DNA of 64,000 nt, taken from the NCBI GenBank assembly GCA_900466875.1, contig UBNQ01000019.1:119628-183627 (forward strand), in the 5' to 3' direction. The notes beneath the pieces were generated by a model. That model was not told the origin of the DNA and did no database searches. It worked only from the letters and a program-made list of their open reading frames with translations. The translations under genes and the position numbers were made by a program. The first letter of the stretch is position 1; every line of letters starts with the position of its first letter. The stretch comes from Hyphomicrobiales bacterium. Its GTDB lineage: Bacteria; Pseudomonadota; Alphaproteobacteria; Rhizobiales; Rhizobiaceae. Below, piece after piece: positions 19,351 to 26,084 of the stretch.

Positions 19351-20022
19351 CTACACGAGCACTGCGCCGAGCGCCATAGCGACGGCCGCCTGCGTCGGGT
19401 CGATGACGCGGATGCCGAGTTCTTCTTCCAGCCTGCGGCGATGGCCGGACATGCCGGCGCAACCGAGCACGACCGCACCGGCGCCCATCTTGCGCAATTT
19501 CGAACCGGCCTTCAGCAGCGCCGCATAACTTTCCTCGCCGTGACCGCTGTCGGCAACGCTGATCGATCCTTCCAAAGCAACTTCACCGGCAAGCCGGCCA
19601 TCGACACCGAGCCGGCGAAGATTGCGCAAGTGACGCGGGATCGAGCCTTCCGCAACGGCGATGACGCCGAAGAGATCGGCTAACGCCAGTGCGCTCAGCA
19701 CGCCGGCATCCTGGATACCATAGACGGGCTTGGTGGTGATCGACCGCGCGAGATCGAGGCCGGGCTGCGAATAGCAGGCCAGCACATAGGCCGATGCATC
19801 CGGCCGGCTTTCGATCAGATCTGCCGTGCGAAGCGAAGACTCGTCGACATGACGCTGGGTAACGACGCCGGGCGGGCCTTCTTTGATTGTGACGCATTCT
19901 ATCACCGGGCCGCCGGGAAACTGCATGCCGGCAACCGCCTCGCGAAGGCCTTCGGTCACGCTTTCGGAACTGTTCGGGTTGATGACGAGGATCGGTCCTA
20001 TACCATTCTTGGGCGTGCTCAT
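19351..20022 (-). CDS. Hydantoin racemase (Asp/Glu/hydantoin racemase family)
   Basis: A 223-aa cofactor-independent racemase. The two catalytic cysteines of the family are visible: Cys83 in VLACYSQPGLD and Cys188 in VVLGCAGMSG. The N-terminal VINPNSSESVTEGLREAV is also typical. It interconverts D- and L-5-substituted hydantoins so that a D-specific hydantoinase can use both. Its ATG overlaps the hydantoinase stop by 4 bp, indicating coupling. Allantoin racemase is a related alternative, but the carbamoylase next door points to amino-acid hydantoins. Confidence 0.9.
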   Translation of the reverse strand: MSTPKNGIGPILVINPNSSESVTEGLREAVAGMQFPGGPVIECVTIKEGPPGVVTQRHVDESSLRTADLIESRPDASAYVLACYSQPGLDLARSITTKPVYGIQDAGVLSALALADLFGVIAVAEGSIPRHLRNLRRLGVDGRLAGEVALEGSISVADSGHGEESYAALLKAGSKLRKMGAGAVVLGCAGMSGHRRRLEEELGIRVIDPTQAAVAMALGAVLV

Positions 20023-21479
20023 GGGGCGATCTCCGCGCCGAAATTCTGCGCCGGATCGAGTTCCTTGGCGCGGTGGCCGGGCTTGCCGGTGAGGTCGACC
20101 TGATTGCGGGCGATGAAGCGGCCACGGCCGCGTTCAGCTCTCAGCTCGCCATTCTCGACGATGACGTCGCCACGGTTCATGGTCAGAACCGGCCAGCCTT
20201 CGATCTCCATGCCCTCGAAAGGCGTATAATCCATATTGTCATGCTGGTCGGAAAGCGTTGCCGTGCGGCGGGCTTCAGGATCCCATATTGCGATATCGGC
20301 GTCATAACCGGGCGCGATCGTACCCTTTTTCGCCACGCCGAATGTCTTTGCCGCGTTCGTGCTTGAAAGCGCAACGAACTGCTGCAGCGTGATGCGGCCC
20401 TTGGCGACACCCTCGGAAAACAGATAGGGCAGGCGCATGGCTATGCCGGGCATGCCGTTGGAGATCTTTGGATAGGGCGCGTCCGCGCCATTGGCGAATT
20501 TTCCGCTCGCATCCATACGATAGGGGGCATGGTCGGAAGAGACGCTCTCGAACGTGCCGGACTGGACATGTCGCCACAGCGCCGCCTGTGTCGCAGCATC
20601 GCGTACCGGTGGCGAACACATGAATTTCGCCCCTTCCATGCCCGGCCGGTCGAGGTCATTACGGGTCAGCGCCAGATATTGCGGGCAGGTCTCGGCAAAC
20701 AGTTTCGTGCCGGCGAGCTTTTCGCGCTGGACGATGGCAGCACCGCCAGCCGTCGAGACATGGACGATGAAGAGGGCCGCATCGACAAGCTTCGCCAGCG
20801 AGACGGCGCGGTTGATCGCTTCTTCTTCAGCCAGTTCCGGACGGCTGATCGCATGGTATTTCGGCGCTGTCAGGCCGGATGCGGCTAGCCGTTTGTTCAT
20901 CCATTTGACCATGTCGTTGTTCTCGGCATGGACCATGGTGAGCGCGCCATGCGTCTTCGCCACCGTCAGAATGTCGAGCATGCCGCCGTCGCCGATGTTC
21001 ATCAGATCATAGGTCATGAACACCTTGAAGGAGGTGATGCCGCGGGCAAAGACGCCAGGCAGCTCTTCCAGAACTGCGGCGGATGGATCGGAAATGATCA
21101 GATGGTAAGAATAGTCGAGCACCGATTGTGGTGCCGCGCGGCCGTCATAGGTGGCGATTACGTCCGCGATAGACTGGCCGCGATGCTGTGCGGCAAACGG
21201 AATGAACGTGGAATTGCCACCGAAGGCGGCGGAGACAGAGCCCGAATAATAGTCGTCCGCGGACATCAGGCCGCTCGAACTTTCCTGGGCGATATGGGCA
21301 TGCGCCTCGATGCCACCCGGAACAACCAGCTTGCCGCCCGCATCGATACGGCGAGCGCCACCGCCGATCTTTTCACCGATTGCGGCGATGCGCCCATCGA
21401 CGATGCCGATATCGGCGTCAAAGACATCGGAAACGGTGGCGATGCGACCGCCGTGGATGACGGTGTCGAACTCTGTCAT
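20019..21479 (-). CDS. D-hydantoinase / dihydropyrimidinase
   Basis: A 486-aa cyclic amidase with a binuclear metal centre. Ligands visible are His60 and His62 (GGIEAHAHIAQES), carboxylated Lys152 (TSFKVFMTYDLMN), His184 (MVHAENN), His240 (FIVHVST) and Asp316 (SSDHAPY). It hydrolyses 5-monosubstituted hydantoins to N-carbamoyl amino acids, or dihydropyrimidines to carbamoyl-beta-amino acids. The carbamoylase before it and the racemase after it support the hydantoin role. It starts 11 bp after the carbamoylase stop and overlaps the racemase start. D-preference is inferred from the neighbouring carbamoylase. Confidence 0.92.
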   Translation of the reverse strand: MTEFDTVIHGGRIATVSDVFDADIGIVDGRIAAIGEKIGGGARRIDAGGKLVVPGGIEAHAHIAQESSSGLMSADDYYSGSVSAAFGGNSTFIPFAAQHRGQSIADVIATYDGRAAPQSVLDYSYHLIISDPSAAVLEELPGVFARGITSFKVFMTYDLMNIGDGGMLDILTVAKTHGALTMVHAENNDMVKWMNKRLAASGLTAPKYHAISRPELAEEEAINRAVSLAKLVDAALFIVHVSTAGGAAIVQREKLAGTKLFAETCPQYLALTRNDLDRPGMEGAKFMCSPPVRDAATQAALWRHVQSGTFESVSSDHAPYRMDASGKFANGADAPYPKISNGMPGIAMRLPYLFSEGVAKGRITLQQFVALSSTNAAKTFGVAKKGTIAPGYDADIAIWDPEARRTATLSDQHDNMDYTPFEGMEIEGWPVLTMNRGDVIVENGELRAERGRGRFIARNQVDLTGKPGHRAKELDPAQNFGAEIAP

Positions 21480-21490
21480 GACGCTGTTCC

Positions 21491-22417
21491 TTACACTTCG
21501 ACGATCACGCCGGTCTGGCTCGTGATGCGGCCATAGTGTTCGATACGACGATGGCGCTCGAAATCAAAGATGGTCTTCTTGCCGAAGTCACATTTGGCAA
21601 AATCGCATTCGGCGACGATCAGCTCGTCTTCCTCGGTCACGGCTCTCGCCAGGATGAAGCCGTCCGGGTCGACGATGATCGAGCCGCCCATCAGCGGATG
21701 GCCGTCCTCGACGCCGGCCTTGGCAATGCCGGCGACATAGGTGGCGTTTTGGTAGGCGCCGGCCTGCAGCGACAGTTCCGAATGGAAAAGGCGCTTCTCC
21801 AGGCCTTCCGCGCTCATCTGAGCGTTTACCGATGGCGTGTTGTAGCCGATCGTCACCAGTTCGACACCCTGCAGGCCGAGGCAGCGAAAAGTTTCCGGCC
21901 AGCGGCGGTCGTTGCAGATCGCCATGCCCATGATGACGCCTTCGTTGCGCCATACGTTGAAGCCCATATCGCCAGGCTCGAAATAGCGCTTTTCGAGATG
22001 CTGGAAGGCACGTTCAGTATCATATTCCGAATGGCCCGGAAGATGGATCTTGCGATATTTGCCGACGATATTGGCCTGCCGGTCGGTGACGATCGAGGTG
22101 TTGTAATAGTGGCCGTCCGGGGTCTTTTCCGCGTAGCCGAAGGTAATCGCGATATTGAGTTCACGGGCGCGGTCGAACAGAGGCTGGGTAGCGGCATTCG
22201 GCATTTCCGTTTCGAACCAGAAATCGATCTCCGCCCGGTCTTCCATGTACCAGCGTGGGAAGAAGGTGGTCAGCGCCAGTTCCGGGTAGACGACCATGTC
22301 GGCGCCCTTGCTGGCTGCTTCATCGAGCAGCGCGATCATGCGCTTGACCACGCTTTCGCGGCTGTCGGCCTTCTGGATGGCGCCGAGCTGAGCGCCCGCG
22401 ATCTTCATGACGGTCAT
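21491..22417 (-). CDS. N-carbamoyl-D-amino acid hydrolase (nitrilase superfamily)
   Basis: A 308-aa amidohydrolase releasing D-amino acid, CO2 and ammonia from N-carbamoyl-D-amino acids. The nitrilase triad is Glu46 (YPELALTTFFPRW), Lys123 (KYRKIHLPGH) and Cys168 (AICNDRRWPE). The blocks FQHLEKRYFEPGD and ALTTFFPRW match Agrobacterium D-carbamoylase as I recall it. I chose the ATG at 22417, preceded by AAAGGA; the 40-residue extension of the frame runs into the permease gene. It sits between the transporter genes and the hydantoinase in one operon. Confidence 0.93.
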   Translation of the reverse strand: MTVMKIAGAQLGAIQKADSRESVVKRMIALLDEAASKGADMVVYPELALTTFFPRWYMEDRAEIDFWFETEMPNAATQPLFDRARELNIAITFGYAEKTPDGHYYNTSIVTDRQANIVGKYRKIHLPGHSEYDTERAFQHLEKRYFEPGDMGFNVWRNEGVIMGMAICNDRRWPETFRCLGLQGVELVTIGYNTPSVNAQMSAEGLEKRLFHSELSLQAGAYQNATYVAGIAKAGVEDGHPLMGGSIIVDPDGFILARAVTEEDELIVAECDFAKCDFGKKTIFDFERHRRIEHYGRITSQTGVIVEV

Positions 22418-22439
22418 GATGTTTTTCCTTTCGAAGCGA

Positions 22440-23105
22440 TCAGGCGGCCAAACGCCGCTGGAAATGGCTGACGAGGCGCACCAGCGGCCACAGCAGCACG
22501 AGATAGAAGAGAGCGGCCAGCACCAGCGGCGAGGCATTGTACGTCACCGAACGGGCCATGCCGGCATTGTAAAGAAGCTCGGAGAGCGAGATGACGGATG
22601 CGAGCGAGGTGAGTTTCACCACCTCCACCGTGTTCGACAAAAGGTCCGGCAGGACATTGCGCACCGCCTGCGGCAGGACGACGTGGATCAGAGTCTGTAC
22701 CGGGCTCAGGCCCGTCGATTGTGCCGCTTCCCATTGTCCCTTGGCGACCGAGATGAGGCCGGCGCGATAAACCTCTGCGTAATACGAAGAGTTGTTGAGC
22801 AGAAAGGCGATGACGACGGCGGCAAAGGGCGAGATGTTGATGCCGGCAAAGGGCAGACCGGCATAGATGAAGATCAGCAGCACCAGCGGCGGAAGCGCCC
22901 GGAACAGATCGGTATAGGCGATCGAGATCCAGCGCAGCCAACGACGCTCGCTCATGTTGCCGAGCGCGACGAACAGGCCGCCGATCAGGCCGAGCAGGAT
23001 GACGGCACTGCAAAGCTGCAAGGTCATCCACAGGCCCTTGAAGAGCAGCGGCAACGACTTGCGCATGATGTCGATGTTGAAGAACTGATCGATAAAGATG
23101 TCCAT
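22440..23105 (-). CDS. Polar amino acid ABC transporter permease
   Basis: A 221-aa inner-membrane permease of the HisM/GlnP type. It has several hydrophobic segments and the conserved coupling-loop block KGQWEAAQSTGLSPVQTLIH with VVLPQAVRNVLPDLLSNTVE. The start at 23105 lies 9 bp after the preceding permease stop. Together with its neighbour it would form the channel of an importer, most likely for hydantoins, carbamoyl amino acids or D-amino acids given the operon. Confidence 0.92.
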   Translation of the reverse strand: MDIFIDQFFNIDIMRKSLPLLFKGLWMTLQLCSAVILLGLIGGLFVALGNMSERRWLRWISIAYTDLFRALPPLVLLIFIYAGLPFAGINISPFAAVVIAFLLNNSSYYAEVYRAGLISVAKGQWEAAQSTGLSPVQTLIHVVLPQAVRNVLPDLLSNTVEVVKLTSLASVISLSELLYNAGMARSVTYNASPLVLAALFYLVLLWPLVRLVSHFQRRLAA

Positions 23106-23114
23106 GTCGGCCTC

Positions 23115-23789
23115 CTATCGCTTCTTCCAGGCGGTGCGGCTTTCGAGCCAGCGCGCGATGACCACCATGGGCAGAAAGATCACCAGATAGGCGACGACCG
23201 ACATGGTGAGCGGCGTGGCGCTGCCGGAAAAACTCTGCGCCGTCGTGGCGCTCGACAGGATTTCCGACACGCCGATGGCTGAGCCGAGCGCGGTCATCTT
23301 GGTGATTGCCAGCACGCGATTGACCAGCGGTGGAAGGGCGAGCCTGACGGCCTGAGGCAGGGCGACATAGGCGAGCGTGCGGGTGAAACCGAGGCCGGTT
23401 GCGATACCGGCTTCCCACTGACCCTTTTCGACCGACGAGAAGCCGGCCCAGAAGATTTCTTCGGCAAAGGCTGCAAGCGTCGCGGCCAGCACGATGAACA
23501 GCACCATCGGGCCGGAGAGCTGGATGCCGATCGAGGGAAAGCCGAAATAGAGGATCAGGATGACGACAAGCGGCGGCAGGGCGCGAAAGATATCGGCATA
23601 ACAGATGATCAGGAAGTTCAGCGCGCGGATGCCGTAGCTGCGCAGGCAGGCGAGCGCCAGGCCGGCGGCTATGCCGGCGACGATCACCGCTGCCGCGATC
23701 GTCAGCGTTACCCAAATGCCGGCAATGATATCCGGCGTATATTGCGCCATCACCACCGGGTTGAAGAAGGTTTCGAGAAAACGGTCCAT
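23115..23789 (-). CDS. Polar amino acid ABC transporter permease
   Basis: A 224-aa paralogue of the next gene, with the same layout: TLTIAAAVIVAGIAAGLALA in the first membrane region and the coupling block EKGQWEAGIATGLGFTRTLA then VALPQAVRLALPPLVNRVLA. It begins 5 bp after the ATPase gene stop. It pairs with the following permease as a heterodimeric channel. No irregularities seen. Confidence 0.92.
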   Translation of the reverse strand: MDRFLETFFNPVVMAQYTPDIIAGIWVTLTIAAAVIVAGIAAGLALACLRSYGIRALNFLIICYADIFRALPPLVVILILYFGFPSIGIQLSGPMVLFIVLAATLAAFAEEIFWAGFSSVEKGQWEAGIATGLGFTRTLAYVALPQAVRLALPPLVNRVLAITKMTALGSAIGVSEILSSATTAQSFSGSATPLTMSVVAYLVIFLPMVVIARWLESRTAWKKR

Positions 23790-23794
23790 GGCCG

Positions 23795-24538
23795 TTACCC
23801 GGAGACGCGCGAGAGAAAGGTGCGGGTGCGCTCGGCCTTCGGCGCCCCAAAAATCTCGTCGGGCGTGCCCTGTTCGACGACGACACCGCCATCCATGAAC
23901 ACGACGCGATCGGCGGTTTCGCGGGCAAAGCCCATTTCATGGCTGACGACGACCATCGTCATGCCCTTGGATTTCAGGTCTTTCATCACCTTGAGAACGG
24001 AGCCGACAAGTTCCGGATCTAGCGCCGAGGTCGGCTCATCGAACAGCATGACCTTTGGATCGAGCGCCAGCGAACGGGCGATCGCCACGCGCTGCTGCTG
24101 GCCGCCAGAAAGCTCGCCCGGATAGGCATCCGCCTTGTGGGCCATGCCGACCTGTTCGAGCATGTCGATCGCGCGCGCATCGGCCTCCGCCTTGCTGCGT
24201 TTCAGTGCCTTGCGCTGGGCAAGCGTGACATTCTTCAGCACGCTCATATGCGGATAGAGGTGAAAGCCCTGGAAAACCATGCCGATCTGCAGACGCATGC
24301 GATCGAGATCACGGCGGGTGCCAGCCATGATGTTGCGGCCATCGACGATGATATCGCCGGATGTCGGTTCTTCAAGGCGGTTGCAGCAGCGCAGCATGGT
24401 GCTTTTGCCTGAACCGGACGGACCAATGACGAAGACGAGTTCGCCTTCGGCAACCTTGAGGTCTATCTTCTTCAGGATGGTGTTGGGACCGAAGCGCTTT
24501 TCCAGCGAGACGATTTCCAGCATGGGGCGATTGGCCAT
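23795..24538 (-). CDS. Polar amino acid ABC transporter ATP-binding protein
   Basis: A 247-aa GlnQ/HisP-type ATPase with Walker [10 protein letters not shown], a Q-loop in [14 protein letters not shown], signature [20 protein letters not shown] and Walker [15 protein letters not shown] followed by [10 protein letters not shown]. It powers the importer formed with the two permeases that follow. It comes after the binding-protein gene with a 162-bp gap that contains a stem-loop. Confidence 0.95.
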   Translation of the reverse strand: MANRPMLEIVSLEKRFGPNTILKKIDLKVAEGELVFVIGPSGSGKSTMLRCCNRLEEPTSGDIIVDGRNIMAGTRRDLDRMRLQIGMVFQGFHLYPHMSVLKNVTLAQRKALKRSKAEADARAIDMLEQVGMAHKADAYPGELSGGQQQRVAIARSLALDPKVMLFDEPTSALDPELVGSVLKVMKDLKSKGMTMVVVSHEMGFARETADRVVFMDGGVVVEQGTPDEIFGAPKAERTRTFLSRVSG

Positions 24539-24658
24539 TCAGGCTACTCCGGCGGGCGCGATGCAAGGCGGGATCGCTGATCCGACGTCGGGCCAGCAGC
24601 GCTTCCGCTCTGACACGACCTGCAGCGGCGGGTCGCGTCGCGTTCTGTAAAAGAGTGC

Positions 24659-24688
24659 GGACAGGCGAGTGGGAGGCCCCGCCCGTCC
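24659..24688 (-). terminator. Stem-loop after the hydantoin-operon binding protein gene
   Basis: GGACAGGCG (24659-24667) pairs with CGCCCGTCC (24680-24688) with one central mismatch. It lies 12 bp past the stop of the binding-protein gene and before the ATPase gene. It is probably a partial attenuator or 3'-end protector. The rest of the 162-bp gap is featureless. Confidence 0.45.
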
Positions 24689-24700
24689 ACGATGCTAGGA

Positions 24701-25552
24701 TTACTTCAGGTTTTCGCAGGAGGCCTGATGGTCGTCGTCCTTGTACCCGTCGAAGCCCGGCGTGCCGAAGCCCTTGGTGGGCGTGACGATGGTCGTGCCG
24801 GCGACCGGCGTGACTCCGAACCACTTTTCCGAAAGCTTGGCCATGGAGCCGTCCAGCTTCAGGCATTCGATCGCCCTGTCGACCAGATCGCGATTTTCCT
24901 CATCGCCCTTGCGGAACGAAAGCGCCCAGACGAGGCCCGTCACGTGTTCATAAGAAAGCTTCAGGCGCGGGTTCTGCTTCACCGACCATGCGGCAACGGT
25001 ATTGCCGGCGAGATTGGCGTCTGCGCGACCCGCCATCACGGCGGCGACGGCATCCGTATTGGTGCCATAGCTCTCGACCTTCCAGCCGAATTCCTTCTCC
25101 TTCTCGCGCAGGAAACTGTCATAGGCGGAGCCCTTGTTGACAGCGATCGTCTTGCCTTTGAAGTCTTCGAGCGTCTTGTATTCGGCAGCATTGGCCGGGA
25201 CGACGAAGGCGAAATTCGTGTCCATGAAACCTTCGGTGAAAAGAAGGTTGGCGGCACGCTCCTTGTTCACCGTCACCGGTGCGACGAGGAAATCGTAGGT
25301 GCCGGCCTGCAGCGCTGGAATAAGGCCGGAAAACTGCGCGCCGGTGAGATCGACCTTTTTGCCAAGGCGCTCGCCGATCAGGTCGGCCATGTCGACGTTG
25401 AAACCCTCGATCTTGCCGTCGAGGGTGGGCATGGCATGCGGCGCAAAGGTCGCGTCGATCGCAGTCTTGATCGGGTCCCCGAGTGCGAAGGCTGGAGTAC
25501 AGGCAAGCAGTACCGATAAGCCGACAATGCCGGCCTTTATAGAGGGTTTCAT
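24701..25552 (-). CDS. Polar amino acid ABC transporter substrate-binding protein (family 3)
   Basis: A 283-aa periplasmic protein with a Sec signal (GIVGLSVLLACTPAFALG) and SBP family 3 blocks: TLDGKIEGFNVDMADLIGER, then GKKVDLTGAQFSGLIPALQA and FKGKTIAVNKGSAYDSFL. It is first in the nine-gene hydantoin operon, with AGGAG 7 nt before the ATG. It likely recognises a hydantoin, carbamoyl amino acid or D-amino acid; the ligand is inferred only from the operon. Confidence 0.92.
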   Translation of the reverse strand: MKPSIKAGIVGLSVLLACTPAFALGDPIKTAIDATFAPHAMPTLDGKIEGFNVDMADLIGERLGKKVDLTGAQFSGLIPALQAGTYDFLVAPVTVNKERAANLLFTEGFMDTNFAFVVPANAAEYKTLEDFKGKTIAVNKGSAYDSFLREKEKEFGWKVESYGTNTDAVAAVMAGRADANLAGNTVAAWSVKQNPRLKLSYEHVTGLVWALSFRKGDEENRDLVDRAIECLKLDGSMAKLSEKWFGVTPVAGTTIVTPTKGFGTPGFDGYKDDDHQASCENLK

Positions 25553-25661
25553 CGATGTTCTCCTACTGGTGGTCCAGGCCTTTAGCGACCCTTGTTACCT
25601 CCATAGTTCCATCGAAAATTCCGCACTGCAATATAATTTATTATTATAATAGAATTAGAAT

Positions 25662-25678
25662 TATACGAATTTCGTATA
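25662..25678 (-). promoter_or_regulatory. 17-bp dyad upstream of the hydantoin operon, LysR-box-like
   Basis: TATACGAA (25662-25669) and TTCGTATA (25671-25678) form a perfect inverted repeat around one T. The inner TAC...GTA part fits the T-N11-A pattern bound by LysR proteins, and a LysR gene lies in this operon. It sits 110 bp before the first start codon, next to a very AT-rich stretch (25630-25665) that probably contains the promoter. Confidence 0.6.
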
Positions 25679-25787
25679 GGAGACTGCTTGCCGATGAGGA
25701 GGTGCGAGTTGTGAATGAGCCAAGCTGCAAGACTTGCCTTGAGCTTCACTTGCGTTAGATGGGAGCCGCAACCGAAGGAGCACTGAC

Positions 25788-26009
25788 ATGAACGAGACGA
25801 TGGAGATCGACAATCGCGGTGACTTCGGTCTTTGGGCGATAGAGGTCGCAAAGCAGCTCGTCGCCGACGAGGGTTTCGAGCTCGCACGTGCTGCCCGCGA
25901 TGGAAGCGATGACGACGTTCGTGCCGCCGGAAACGCGCTCGGCCAGGCCATCACCAACGCGTTGATGGAAGTCTATGACGGCCTAATGGAAGGCGTCGAA
26001 GAGGAATAG
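25788..26009 (+). CDS. Small hypothetical acidic protein (73 aa)
   Basis: A short frame with an excellent ribosome site (AAGGAG 7 nt before the ATG at 25788) and a strong terminator hairpin after it. The sequence starts MNETMEIDNRGDFGLWAIEV and ends DGLMEGVEEE. It is acidic, probably all-helical, with no signal peptide or cysteine. I do not recognise a family. It lies alone on the plus strand between the hydantoin operon and the TonB receptor gene. Confidence 0.65.
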   Translation: MNETMEIDNRGDFGLWAIEVAKQLVADEGFELARAARDGSDDDVRAAGNALGQAITNALMEVYDGLMEGVEEE

Positions 26010-26037
26010 CCGAGCCGATATGATCTTGCGGGTCATC

Positions 26038-26062
26038 AGGAGACGCGGCTGCCGCGTCTCCT
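26038..26062. terminator. Bidirectional terminator between the 73-aa gene and the TonB receptor gene
   Basis: A perfect 11-bp stem, AGGAGACGCGG (26038-26048) with CCGCGTCTCCT (26052-26062), closes on a CTG loop between two convergent stops (26009 and 26085). The T-rich tracts on either side are modest. Confidence 0.75.
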
Positions 26063-26084
26063 CGTTACGGTTTGATCGAAACGG

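Noticed and set aside
25555..25758. 67-aa frame upstream of the 73-aa gene
   Set aside because: It runs through the AT-rich promoter and the LysR-type dyad and has no ribosome site.
26049..26051. Possibility that the strong hairpin at 26038-26062 is a small RNA
   Set aside because: Its place between two convergent stops is fully explained by a shared terminator.
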